Positions 19,188-28,844 of a DNA stretch of 49,844 nucleotides are shown here, in pieces (position 1 is the stretch's first letter; every line of letters starts with the position of its first letter). The notes under the pieces were generated by a model. The model ran no database searches. It was given only the letters and a program-made list of their open reading frames with translations, and was not told where the DNA came from. The position numbers and the translations under genes were made by a program. The DNA is from Candidatus Njordarchaeota archaeon (lineage in GTDB: Archaea; Asgardarchaeota; Njordarchaeia; Njordarchaeales; Panguiarchaeaceae), in assembly GCA_029856685.1 (NCBI GenBank), contig JAHKKZ010000003.1, positions 1 through 49,844 on the forward strand, read 5' to 3'.

Positions 19188-19537
19188 TATTAGTGCACCA
19201 TATCAGCCCGCATCGGAATACTAAGTCCGGCCATCGACTCTAGATATCCCGCCTCAAGGCGAGGCTTGCTTCATCATATATACACTATTCGGCCAGACAA
19301 ACCCCCTCATTGACAAGCCCATAAAGCCTCTGGGGGGCATTTCATCCACGTCAAATATCATAATATACCGATTCTCACATTTATAAATTTTGTGTCTTAT
19401 TCTTTAGACCTAATCACTCTTGGGTTAATAACTACTATTATTCAAAAGAATAGTTCTATGATTTTCCTATGATCTCTTTTTTGGAATTCTAAAACAATTA
19501 ATTGAAATCTTCTTAGACTAATAAAACTCAAAATTTG

Positions 19538-20731
19538 CTAAATCCAATCGCCGATCTCGAGTTTAGAAGGCAAGTATTTCTGAGTCAGGAATCTAAATCC
19601 CTTTGATGCTAATGCCTGTATCTCTGCTTTTTCTCTTGTTCGTAACATAAGCTTTATTTCCTCAACATATTTAGGTCGTGCTTGGATAAATGGTTCCTCA
19701 AGCAGCTGTAGAGCTCTTTCTCGGTCTTTAGGAGAAAGCGGTATGCGGACATCTTTAGGTATTTGATACTTATCAAGATCGCTAGGTCTAACTCCTAGCC
19801 ATTTTATGTCTGGCGTTACTAGGAATTGTGATTCATAAGAGAGTCTCTTTGAGCCTACAGCATATACAAGGAGTATGTGGAGACCATAGGGATCCGAGTC
19901 TACCAATCCGAAGACTGGTAGTTTGAGTTCTTTTACTAGAAGTTTCAGGAAAGCTCTTGTTCCTATGTCTGCCTGTCCTTTGCCAGTTATTATTATCGAG
20001 GGAAATCTATCGTAGAATCTATCTTCCGCCAATCGGATAAAAGCTGCTTCTTTCTCAACAACTAATATAAATTCTGCATCGGAGTCTAATATCTCTATTG
20101 TGTCTATAAGTGGTGTTATTGCTTTTCCACCCGTTCCCATTTTGGTGCAGTCTATTATATCCCTTCCCTCTCTAAAAACTAGTCGGCCTATGACCGCCCC
20201 CTTGGCGCTTGCAACCACATGCAATGACCATCTATCGACACCTAACATGGCTGCGACGTCTTCTAATGCCTCATCACTATCCCTTTGTTCTTCAAATAAA
20301 ACAACATCATTATAAAACACTTCTCTCTTTGTTGCATGTATATCTTCTTCTAGGAGTTCATGGACTATATCTAATATGCGCGCTATTATCGTCGCTTTTC
20401 TTATTGATTGAAGAGAACCTAATGAGCTATGCCGGTATATCTGCTTAAGGAAAATAACATCTTGTATTGCATCGTATATGACGTTTTTAGGATCTCTAGA
20501 GGGATACACAAACTCAGGTACTTTGCCCCTGAGAATTTCTCTGAATATATTTTCTATTAATGCATGAATTTCCTTGTGTAGAATTTCCCGAGGTTTTCTT
20601 TCAACTTTGATAGCATCGGACGGCACCACTACTTCATGTTGTTCTATTTTTCTTAAAATCTCTTTCCGCAATTTCTTTACTTTCTTGAGAACTCTTCTTA
20701 CTGAAGCTCCATCGGTCTTTCTTTTTGACAT
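19538..20731 (-). CDS. top6A: DNA topoisomerase VI subunit A
   Basis: FYNDVVLF (catalytic Tyr region), EKEAAFIRL, TGKGQADIGTRAFL, FGLVDSDPYGLHIL Toprim motif. Confidence 0.96.
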   Translation of the reverse strand: MSKRKTDGASVRRVLKKVKKLRKEILRKIEQHEVVVPSDAIKVERKPREILHKEIHALIENIFREILRGKVPEFVYPSRDPKNVIYDAIQDVIFLKQIYRHSSLGSLQSIRKATIIARILDIVHELLEEDIHATKREVFYNDVVLFEEQRDSDEALEDVAAMLGVDRWSLHVVASAKGAVIGRLVFREGRDIIDCTKMGTGGKAITPLIDTIEILDSDAEFILVVEKEAAFIRLAEDRFYDRFPSIIITGKGQADIGTRAFLKLLVKELKLPVFGLVDSDPYGLHILLVYAVGSKRLSYESQFLVTPDIKWLGVRPSDLDKYQIPKDVRIPLSPKDRERALQLLEEPFIQARPKYVEEIKLMLRTREKAEIQALASKGFRFLTQKYLPSKLEIGDWI

Positions 20732-20954
20732 AAATTTTCACTCCGTGACACTCACGGTTCATAATAAGTATTCCTACTTTTAAGACATAAAATGTCTCAA
20801 CACATAATTAGCACTTTAATTCTGAGGGAAAATTATTTTCAATATCATACCACTTCACCAAACTACTTCCCTCGAAACACACTTTTGTATCTATACTTTC
20901 TGAGTGCTACCTTATAGTCAGTATGAAATTATTAGGATAGGGGTGAACATCACT

Positions 20955-21125
20955 ATGAATCGGATGATTAAACGATTAGTTAAATTTCTCCAAGATAATA
21001 GGGGATCCCCTCTCGTCGAAGAGGGGCTTTTGATAGGATTAGCTATGATACTTTTCCTCGTAATCGTGGGTATCGTGGGCAATATTATCGATTGGATCAA
21101 TAGCCTTGCAAGTGAGATACCATGA
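20955..21125 (+). CDS. short type IV/Flp-like prepilin
   Basis: MNRMIKRLVKFLQDNRG|SPLVEEGLLIGLAMILFLVIVGIVGNIIDWINSLASEIP. Basic leader, Gly at -1, Glu at +5, hydrophobic N-terminus. GGGGTGA SD 8 nt upstream of ATG. Confidence 0.65.
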   Translation: MNRMIKRLVKFLQDNRGSPLVEEGLLIGLAMILFLVIVGIVGNIIDWINSLASEIP

Positions 21126-21409
21126 GCACATCTATGTTACACAATATTATGAGGCTATCAGATACGGACAACGTAAAAACAATTGAGGATCTCTTGGAGG
21201 GAATCCTTAGGTTACCGCAGATTATCACATCATTAATTACTGAGGCAATCCTATTGATCGTACATATGATCCTATTCATCGGCATTCTACTTATTATGTG
21301 GGGTGCTTTGGAATGGTTATCGGGTTGGAATGAGATTTCTGGTAAGAAGAATGTGATTAGAGGCGTGGCATTATTGCTACTTGCCTCAGCACTAGGGATT
21401 TACCTATGA
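21122..21409 (+). CDS. two-TM membrane protein, VirB2/CedA1-like by topology
   Basis: IGILLIMWGALEWLSGWNEISGKKNVIRGVALLLLASALGIYL: TM - short charged loop - TM. ATGA overlap with the pilin gene. Confidence 0.55.
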   Translation: MSTSMLHNIMRLSDTDNVKTIEDLLEGILRLPQIITSLITEAILLIVHMILFIGILLIMWGALEWLSGWNEISGKKNVIRGVALLLLASALGIYL

Positions 21410-22035
21410 ATTTGTTTCTACCGACAGTTTCTACCAATACGATATTCTTTGGAATAGCCCTAGCCCTATTCTTATTAGATTTAATAGTCGTCCTGAAAAA
21501 TATGACGTCTTTAGGCACATATCTAAAAATGAAGTCTCTTAGTAACTACAGACACAATATCGATTTTCTACTTTCGCTTATTGCAGTAGAGATGAAATCT
21601 TTAGGACATATAATAAGAATGTTAGATGAATTTCAGATACCAGAGGCTCTTAGAAAAGAAGTGGTAGCTTATATTAATGATGCCATATTTTTTCATTCCA
21701 AAAGGGAAGAATTTACCCGCATGTATCCCTTTTTATCCTCCCTAATATGTTCCGACAACATATTTTTCCGAGTACCAAGCAAAATCCTAGATGACATGTA
21801 TCTTTCTAAGAAGAAAGAATTGATTGAAAAACAACGGATATCCCTAGATGAACTAGATGAGATGCTAAGTATCTATTTTTTCTCCCTATTTTTATTTCCA
21901 CTAGTAATGTATCAGATAGCGCTTCTAACAGGACGGTATTTCTGGCTTCTGATCCCAACTATCTTTTATTTGCTAGTTTCTATACATCAACGTAAAAAAC
22001 TATTTGCTGAAAAAGATTACGAATCGAGCAACTAA
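21406..22035 (+). CDS. uncharacterised membrane protein of the pilin cassette
   Basis: N-terminal TM, ~100-aa soluble region, C-terminal TM pair; ATGA overlap with the preceding gene. Confidence 0.6.
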   Translation: MNLFLPTVSTNTIFFGIALALFLLDLIVVLKNMTSLGTYLKMKSLSNYRHNIDFLLSLIAVEMKSLGHIIRMLDEFQIPEALRKEVVAYINDAIFFHSKREEFTRMYPFLSSLICSDNIFFRVPSKILDDMYLSKKKELIEKQRISLDELDEMLSIYFFSLFLFPLVMYQIALLTGRYFWLLIPTIFYLLVSIHQRKKLFAEKDYESSN

Positions 22036-22042
22036 AACTGGT

Positions 22043-22081
22043 CATTCTATGCCTAGAGAAGGTATTACTAGGCGTAGAATG
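22043..22081. repeat. 14-bp inverted repeat (11-nt loop) after the pilin cassette
   Basis: CATTCTATGCCTAG-AGAAGGTATTA-CTAGGCGTAGAATG; the single deviation is a G-U pair on one strand. Confidence 0.8.
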
Positions 22082-22224
22082 TAACCTTCATTTTGTCATA
22101 TGCCTTTTTCACTCTTCGGACAAGACACCATCCAGAGGCTTTCTAGCTATTGAATATATCGTAAATGAATACACTTAAATACGGCTAATAATTTTATCGA
22201 ACAAGGGGTATAAGGTGATGGTCT

Positions 22225-23877
22225 ATGGCTGGTGCAGAAACACGTAAGGCTATCCCTGTCTTAGTATTAAAGGAGGGGACGCGACGTTCATATGGTACTG
22301 AGGCCTTAAGAAATAATATTCTTGCAGCAACAACACTCGCAAGAATGATGAAGACTAGTCTTGGTCCACGAGGATTAGACAAAATGCTTGTAGATCAGTT
22401 TGGAGATGTTGTAATAACTAATGATGGCGCAACTATACTCGATGAGATAGATATTGTCCATCCTGGAGCCAAATTCCTAGCAAAACTTTCCAAGTCACAG
22501 GACATTGAGGTCGGAGATGGAACGACAACCGTTGTAGTCCTTGCCGGCGAACTACTAAGCAAGGCCGAGGAACTTCTGGATAATGATATTCACCCAACAA
22601 AGATCATAGATGGGTACCTAATGGCTTTGAGAAAATCACTCGAAATTCTTGATAGCCTGGCAATAAAGATAGATCCAAATAAGAAAGAGGAAGTATTAAA
22701 AGTCGCTAAGACCTGCATCGCATCTAAGACTATCGCTCCGTACGCAGATCACTTTGCAAGCATCGCATACGAAGCTGTAAAGACAATCAGGTATGAGGAA
22801 AACGGTCGACTTAGGATTCCACTTGATGAAATAAAAATAGAAAAGAAAGAAGGAGGAAGCTTAACAGACACAGAGCTTATTTATGGCATTGTACTCGATA
22901 AAGAAATAGTACACCACAGAATGCCTAGAAAAGTTGAGGATGCAAAAATTCTTTTGATAGCATACCCACTAGAACTTGAAAAAAGCGAATTTGCCGATGT
23001 TCATGTATTCGCAGGAAAAACTTCAATAGATGCGCTTCTACGCTGGGAAAAAGAAAAACTCCAAGAGATGGCAGAAAAAATTATAAAGACGGGAGCAAAT
23101 GTCGTTATTTGCCAAAAAGGTATTGATGATATAGTACAACATTACTTAGCTAAAAACGGAATACTAGCTGTCAGAAGAGTCAAGAAAAGCGATATGGAAA
23201 AAATCGCTAAGGCTACTGGCGCGAAGATTATACAAAACGAAGAATTTTTAAGTTCTGATGCCCTAGGCTACGCAAATATTGTTGAGGAAAGGAAAGTTGG
23301 CGATGAAACAATGATATTTATCCGTGGATGCAAGAATCCGAGAGCAGTCTCGATTCTTATTCGGGGTGGCTCAAAGTTAACTGTAGAAGAGGCAGAAAGA
23401 AATCTAAAAGATCTGCTCCATGCAGTGAAAAATGTTATGCTTGACCCACGAATACTTCCTGCAGGCGGAGCACCTGAAATGGCCATTGCAATAAAGCTAC
23501 GTGAATTTGCTGAAAGAGAGCTAAGTGGTCGACAAAGCATAGTTGTCAAAGCATTTGCAGACGCCATTGAAGCTATTCCAAGCACACTCATAGAGACAGC
23601 CGGCCTTGATCCTATCGAAGATCTCAACAGACTTCGAACCTATCACGCGCAGGCTAAACATACCTATGGTGTCGATGTTATAAATGGCGGACTAGCTGAT
23701 ATGAGAGAACTTGGATACTTTGACCCCTTTGTCGTCAAGAAGAATGCTATTGAGTCCGCTGTCGAAGCTGCTGTAATGTTACTAAGAATCGATGATATAA
23801 TCGCAGCAAAAGAGGCCTTTGAATTAAAGAAGGAAGAAACAGAAGCAGAAGAGAGAGAATCTGAAGAAGAATTCTAG
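22225..23877 (+). CDS. thermosome (group II chaperonin) subunit
   Basis: [43 protein letters not shown], acidic tail. Confidence 0.97.
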   Translation: MAGAETRKAIPVLVLKEGTRRSYGTEALRNNILAATTLARMMKTSLGPRGLDKMLVDQFGDVVITNDGATILDEIDIVHPGAKFLAKLSKSQDIEVGDGTTTVVVLAGELLSKAEELLDNDIHPTKIIDGYLMALRKSLEILDSLAIKIDPNKKEEVLKVAKTCIASKTIAPYADHFASIAYEAVKTIRYEENGRLRIPLDEIKIEKKEGGSLTDTELIYGIVLDKEIVHHRMPRKVEDAKILLIAYPLELEKSEFADVHVFAGKTSIDALLRWEKEKLQEMAEKIIKTGANVVICQKGIDDIVQHYLAKNGILAVRRVKKSDMEKIAKATGAKIIQNEEFLSSDALGYANIVEERKVGDETMIFIRGCKNPRAVSILIRGGSKLTVEEAERNLKDLLHAVKNVMLDPRILPAGGAPEMAIAIKLREFAERELSGRQSIVVKAFADAIEAIPSTLIETAGLDPIEDLNRLRTYHAQAKHTYGVDVINGGLADMRELGYFDPFVVKKNAIESAVEAAVMLLRIDDIIAAKEAFELKKEETEAEERESEEEF

Positions 23878-23977
23878 CCTTTTTTATTTCTACCATTTAA
23901 TCTTTTCTGGCGAAGTCTCGAAGGAGATCAGTTACCACCTACCAGCTTAGAAAGTTCTACTATAGGAGCCCAAGAAA

Positions 23978-24035
23978 TCAGTGTAACTATGATTCTTCAT
24001 CGCATTTTCGCTCTGGCTTGCCGGGTTCTCATCAC
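23978..24035 (-). ncRNA. C/D box sRNA candidate; D guide complementary to LSU rRNA H69-like GUAACUAUGA
   Basis: Minus strand: C GTGATGA - GAACCCGGCAAGC - D' CAGA - GCGAAAA - C' TGCGATGA - AGAATCATAGTTACA - D CTGA; 58 nt C to D. Confidence 0.75.
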
Positions 24036-24139
24036 CTGAAGGATTATATTAGTCGTTACAAATATTTTTTAACACATTTTAACACAAATTAATTTATATG
24101 TTTTTAGGATTTGTTGAACTGTTGAGGGTCTTGATAAGA

Positions 24140-24628
24140 ATGTCGGACGATGAGCTAAAGGAGCTTACTCCCGAGGAAATAGAAGCTCTAAGAGCCATGT
24201 TTTTTAAGGAAATCTCTGCGGGTCCTGCTGAGGAGCTTAGATTGATAGTTCATCCAGAACTCGAACAGCTACTATACAATAATGTGGATATTATGGCTGC
24301 ACTCTTAGTAGATTCATCGGGATTTCCAATAGATTTTGTTACAAAATACGAAACGAAGCTTAAACAGGAGGACCTCCTGGTGATTGCAAGTGCAAATATT
24401 TGGGGATTATTTGCTGCATCGGAACGAGAAAGCATGGGTCTTAACTTAGGGCACGTTAAAAGAATAATTACTAGGACTAAAAATGGTTTTCTGTTCATAA
24501 CAAGATGTGGAGAAAATTTTGTCTTAGCAGCAATAATTAGGCCGCGAGCCAGATTAGGAGTAATAATGCGCGAACTCGCAGTAACTGCTAAAAAAATTGC
24601 AGAGAAAACATCAAATTATACGCTATAA
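24140..24628 (+). CDS. Roadblock/LC7 domain protein
   Basis: AALLVDSSGFPIDFV...ASANIWGLFAASERESMGLNLGHVKRIITRTKNGFLFITRCGENFVLAAIIRPRARLGVIMRELAVTAKKI. Confidence 0.82.
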   Translation: MSDDELKELTPEEIEALRAMFFKEISAGPAEELRLIVHPELEQLLYNNVDIMAALLVDSSGFPIDFVTKYETKLKQEDLLVIASANIWGLFAASERESMGLNLGHVKRIITRTKNGFLFITRCGENFVLAAIIRPRARLGVIMRELAVTAKKIAEKTSNYTL

Positions 24629-24671
24629 TAAAATAGAATTTTGGAATTCTGCGACCCCTCGTTTTTCTTAG

Positions 24672-25673
24672 CTATATTTTCTCAGCTATAAAGCCTATGT
24701 ATCTCCCAACGCTCCGTAGAATTGGAGCTGACGAGAATTTATAATCGACACCTGCCAGAAACTTATGAAGTATTGAAAATCTCTTCGATTTAAAATCCAT
24801 TGGAAGTGTAGAGAAAATTCCCTTCAGGTATATAAGCCTTAGGCTATTTTTTCGTAACAAGTTATCTAGTTCAAAAATTGTATAAAAGTGTGTTGGTATC
24901 CTTACATAGCCCTGTCTTATAGGCACTCTAATTTTTGCAAATGGTCTATTAGCATAGCGTAGGGTCTTCACGAACAGAGAAAAACTACTAAGAACTTTGA
25001 ATATCCAATCTAGAGCAAATTTGTTAAGAACGGTACCTATGAAAATCCCGTTGGGACGCAAAACACGAGATATTTCCTTAAATGCTCTTGGAAAAATTAT
25101 AGAGTGATCAAGAGCACCAAACACTGCTAAAACAACATCAAAGATCGCATCTTTGAACGGCAAAAACTCCGCGGGGGCGCAGATAAAGTCTATGTTTCTT
25201 GCAGATAGAGCTTTAGATACTATCTTAGCTTCAAATAGGGCTTTAAGAGAGATGTCAATCCCAACGGCCCTAAATCTAATGTTTGTACTTATCCGCTGGA
25301 GGTACTCTCTTATTAGCCATAGTTCCCAACCGCTTCCACAACCTACGGACAGTATGTTAAGCTTTTTGATATTTCTGCTACCAATCAGATATCCCAGTCC
25401 ATGGATAATAAGCTCGGCTTGTTGTCGCCTTAAATGCCTAAACCAATCACTTCTTGATGCTCTCCAAGTATTTGGGGGGATCCGCCTATAAGCAGAGATT
25501 ACTTTTCTAAGATGCCTATGAAGGATTGTTGGATAGATTATTGGAACTCCGTGATATATCCTATAGATGCGATTTGAAGATTTTATGTATCCACCTAAAA
25601 TCTCGCCATCAGACTTCGCTGCATATAGCTCATCAACTCGTATGAGAAGAAAATCAAGGATCCATTCATACAT
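24672..25673 (-). CDS. SAM-dependent methyltransferase (class I)
   Basis: LNILSVGCGSGWELWLI, VGIDISLKAL, FDVVLAVFGALDH, FKEISRVLRPNGIFIGTV. Confidence 0.85.
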   Translation of the reverse strand: MYEWILDFLLIRVDELYAAKSDGEILGGYIKSSNRIYRIYHGVPIIYPTILHRHLRKVISAYRRIPPNTWRASRSDWFRHLRRQQAELIIHGLGYLIGSRNIKKLNILSVGCGSGWELWLIREYLQRISTNIRFRAVGIDISLKALFEAKIVSKALSARNIDFICAPAEFLPFKDAIFDVVLAVFGALDHSIIFPRAFKEISRVLRPNGIFIGTVLNKFALDWIFKVLSSFSLFVKTLRYANRPFAKIRVPIRQGYVRIPTHFYTIFELDNLLRKNSLRLIYLKGIFSTLPMDFKSKRFSILHKFLAGVDYKFSSAPILRSVGRYIGFIAEKI

Positions 25674-25697
25674 TACAGCACCACACTTTTGCTGTTT

Positions 25698-26543
25698 TTA
25701 TTCTGACATCACAATTTCTGTTTCAAGAACATCATAAAATCTCATTATGTAGATCTCCTCATCTTTAGAATAGGCCTTAATAATTACTTCCTTATCCTTC
25801 AGCCGATCTTTGGGTGGCTCTTTAAAGTATATGGCCTGAAACACTCCCGAACTGTCAGCTAGAAGATATCGCCATATGCGTTCTGTTACTGGTTGGTCTA
25901 TTTGACCATGTTCTGGGCAATACCAAGAATCTTCGACCATCTCAACACCCTTGCCACACAGCGGACATGCGGAATATTCGCTGGTGATCTCTTCTAAAAC
26001 GATAGCTTTCACTAACCATGCGCCTCTGTGCTCCATTACAAACTTTAGTGACTCAGCCCAAGCAGGTTTGAGCTCTGTTATCGGAGGGAGCGTAGTATCG
26101 TCTAGAATCTCAATGACAGAATTCTCTGTGACTTTTATTCCAGAATACTTTTCGAGCCTCATCTTAGTATAGCCACGTATCATTATGACATTATCCTCAT
26201 TACTGCGAAGAATTTCAACGTTATGTTCTCCGAATGCCACGCCCAGAACACGCCTTCGCTCATCAACTATGCTAAAAAGAACGAATGGCGTTCTTTCTTG
26301 AGTACCCTTCGTGTATCTCACTGGACCTACTTCCACAATCCTACCTATAATAGGTGGGTAAAATAAATCGTATGACTCTACACCAAAACGCCTAGCAACA
26401 ATAATTGCTGCCGCTCTAGGGCTCAGTTTCCCTTCCGTCTTATTCATTAGATCCCTAACTAGGTTATCAAACTCTTCTCTTGATATATCCGAACGCATTT
26501 TAACAAGCTTATACACATCGTTATATTCCTCCGAGCTCACCAT
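25698..26543 (-). CDS. RPA-like ssDNA-binding protein with OB folds and zinc motif
   Basis: OB-like GRIVEVGPVRYTKGTQERTPFVLFSIVDERRRVLGVAF and zinc motif CPLCGKGVEMVEDSWYCPEHG. Confidence 0.7.
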   Translation of the reverse strand: MVSSEEYNDVYKLVKMRSDISREEFDNLVRDLMNKTEGKLSPRAAAIIVARRFGVESYDLFYPPIIGRIVEVGPVRYTKGTQERTPFVLFSIVDERRRVLGVAFGEHNVEILRSNEDNVIMIRGYTKMRLEKYSGIKVTENSVIEILDDTTLPPITELKPAWAESLKFVMEHRGAWLVKAIVLEEITSEYSACPLCGKGVEMVEDSWYCPEHGQIDQPVTERIWRYLLADSSGVFQAIYFKEPPKDRLKDKEVIIKAYSKDEEIYIMRFYDVLETEIVMSE

Positions 26544-26636
26544 GAATATTACCCATATTAATCAGCGAACCACATCATCTGATAAGTCAAACTTTAAAAA
26601 GACATAAATATTAAAAGACAAACTTCGAAGAAAAAA

Positions 26637-26711
26637 GCCCCGGTGGTGTAGAAGGCCAAGCATCCCGGCCTTTCAAGCCGGGGATCGCGGGTTCAAGTCC
26701 CGCCCGGGGCA
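26637..26711 (+). tRNA. tRNA-Glu(UUC)
   Basis: Full cloverleaf GCCCCGG...CCGGGGC; anticodon arm CCGGC-CTTTCAA-GCCGG. Confidence 0.95.
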
Positions 26712-26905
26712 CTAACACTATATTCTTTCTGGAAGATAAATTCCTCAAACAATAAAATATCCTTGTCATTAAGGACGAATAACATCATATTGTTTCTTCA
26801 AACGTATTGATATACTCTAACTCATGTATATCATTTTATAAAAGAGATAATGAAGTAATATTCGGTGAAATATCAATTTAATAATAATGCTAGGAGGTGT
26901 CAAGT

Positions 26906-28069
26906 TTGGCAGGAGCAGCTCCAACTCACAAAATTCCTGAACTAGAAAGACCAGCAGTAGTAGCAGACCTTGGAACAGGATTCACAAAAGCTGGATTTGC
27001 TGGAGATGATGCACCAAGAACTGTATTTCCGACAGTTGTGGGGTACCCGAAGTACTCAGTCGTAATGCCAGAAGCCGAAACACTAGAATACTATGTAGGC
27101 CGCGACGCAATACACATGAGAGGGGTACTACAACTAGTATGGCCTCTGGAGCACGCTATCGTTGCTGATTGGGATGCTTGGGAGAAACTTATGTTTCATC
27201 TATTCTATAAGGAGCTTAGGGTGAATCCACAAGATCAAGCTATTCTCATTACTGAAGCCCCCTTAAGCCCTAAAGATAATAGGATTCGTATGGCTGAGAT
27301 ACTCTTCGAGACTTTCGGTGTTCCTGGGATATACGTTGCTACGCAGGCTATTCTCTCTCTATATGCAGCGGGTAGAGTTACAGGGTTGGTAATAGATTCT
27401 GGTGATGGTGTTACCCACATAGTTCCCGTGCAAGAGTCATACTTATTAGCCCATGCTGTTAAGAGGCTTAATCTTGCTGGACGCGATGTTACGCGATATT
27501 TAGCTAAGTTGCTTACGAAGAGAGGCATCTACTTTACTTCCTCCGCCGAAATGGAGATTGCTAGAGATATCAAAGAGAAGCTATGTTATATTGCTATCGA
27601 TTATAAGGCCGAATTAGAGAAAGCCAAGAAGATTCCTAAGGCTGTTGCAGGAATGTACGAACTCCCAGATGGACGCGTGATTGAGCTTGTGGAAGAGAGA
27701 TTCATGGCCCCAGAGATCATGTATAACCCTATGCTTATAGGGCTTGAAGCTAGACCTTTGGATGAACTAGTTCTCGAGAGCATTTTCGCTACGGACTTGG
27801 ACGTCAGACCTGCGATGTATTCAAATATTGTGATTTCTGGTGGTAACACTATGCTACCTAACTTCGCTGAGAGGTTAGAAAAAGAGCTCAAGGAAATCGT
27901 CCCTGAAAGAGCTAAAGATAAGATCGCTATTGATGCACCTGAAGAGCGTATATACGGTGTTTTCATTGGTGGATCTATACTGGCTTCATTACCTGCATTC
28001 AAGAAAATTGTTGTTACAAGAAAAGAGTGGTCTGAAGTTGGTCCAGACTCTGTTCTCAGGACTCTATAG
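26906..28069 (+). CDS. actin family protein, eukaryote/Asgard-like
   Basis: VVADLGTGFTKAGFAGDDAPRTVFPTVVG, ILITEAPLSPKDNRIRMAEILFETFGVPGIYVATQAILSLYAAGRVTGLVIDSGDGVTHIVPV, LAGRDVTRYL, RDIKEKLCYIAIDY, ISGGNTMLPNFAERL, FIGGSILASL. TTG start preferred, with GGAGGTG SD 6 nt upstream. Confidence 0.95.
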   Translation: MAGAAPTHKIPELERPAVVADLGTGFTKAGFAGDDAPRTVFPTVVGYPKYSVVMPEAETLEYYVGRDAIHMRGVLQLVWPLEHAIVADWDAWEKLMFHLFYKELRVNPQDQAILITEAPLSPKDNRIRMAEILFETFGVPGIYVATQAILSLYAAGRVTGLVIDSGDGVTHIVPVQESYLLAHAVKRLNLAGRDVTRYLAKLLTKRGIYFTSSAEMEIARDIKEKLCYIAIDYKAELEKAKKIPKAVAGMYELPDGRVIELVEERFMAPEIMYNPMLIGLEARPLDELVLESIFATDLDVRPAMYSNIVISGGNTMLPNFAERLEKELKEIVPERAKDKIAIDAPEERIYGVFIGGSILASLPAFKKIVVTRKEWSEVGPDSVLRTL

Positions 28070-28199
28070 TTTTTTCGTTTTTATTCCTACAAATACATAC
28101 TTAAAATTATCTTTATTTTTCAACAAATGTTGTTTTTTGATAGTAATGGCTTTAGTGGTTTTTTGTACTTTATTAGTGTACTTGTAGGGTGCGGTAGTC

Positions 28200-28823
28200 A
28201 TGGTTTTTAAAGATAAGTATGGTCACTATCGATTTAAAATTGTACTGTATGGACCCTCACTAAGTGGGAAAACAACAATGCTAAAAATACTGTACAATAA
28301 GATAAGGGGCCTCAAAAAGGGGCGGTTACGCATGGTTGCTGACCAATCTGGACGAACAATATTCTTCGACTACTTACCACTTAAAACTTCTGGCAACATA
28401 TTCTTCGATTTATATACTGTCCCAGGACAGAGAAGACATAAAACTCAGAGACGCCTAATACTTAAGGGTGCTGATTCTGTAGTATTTGTTGCGGATTCCG
28501 ATCCAGAAGCTCTCGAAGAGAATATTTATAGCATTCAAGAGCTTAGAACTTTTCTGGGCAACGAATGGGGAGAGATACCAATAGTTGTCGCTCTAAATAA
28601 ACGTGACCTGCCTGATGCACTCCCAGAAGTCATGATGTTACGTGTTATGCGTCTCGATGGTCCATATCCCGTATTTAAAACTGTAGCCATAGAAGGGTTA
28701 GGTGTAAAACGTGTATTCCAGGAAGCTTGTCGTCTAGCAGTTTTGGCCAGAATATTCCCTGAAGCTTTTAGAAGAGAGATCAAAATCTTGGCTAGAGAAA
28801 CCCGACGAAAACTTGGTCTCTGA
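28200..28823 (+). CDS. small Ras/MglA-like GTPase
   Basis: VLYGPSLSGKTTMLKIL (G1), YTVPGQRRHKTQRRLIL (G3), VVALNKRDLPDAL (G4 NKRD). Confidence 0.9.
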   Translation: MVFKDKYGHYRFKIVLYGPSLSGKTTMLKILYNKIRGLKKGRLRMVADQSGRTIFFDYLPLKTSGNIFFDLYTVPGQRRHKTQRRLILKGADSVVFVADSDPEALEENIYSIQELRTFLGNEWGEIPIVVALNKRDLPDALPEVMMLRVMRLDGPYPVFKTVAIEGLGVKRVFQEACRLAVLARIFPEAFRREIKILARETRRKLGL

Positions 28824-28844
28824 CACTTCTATTTTAACTTATTC

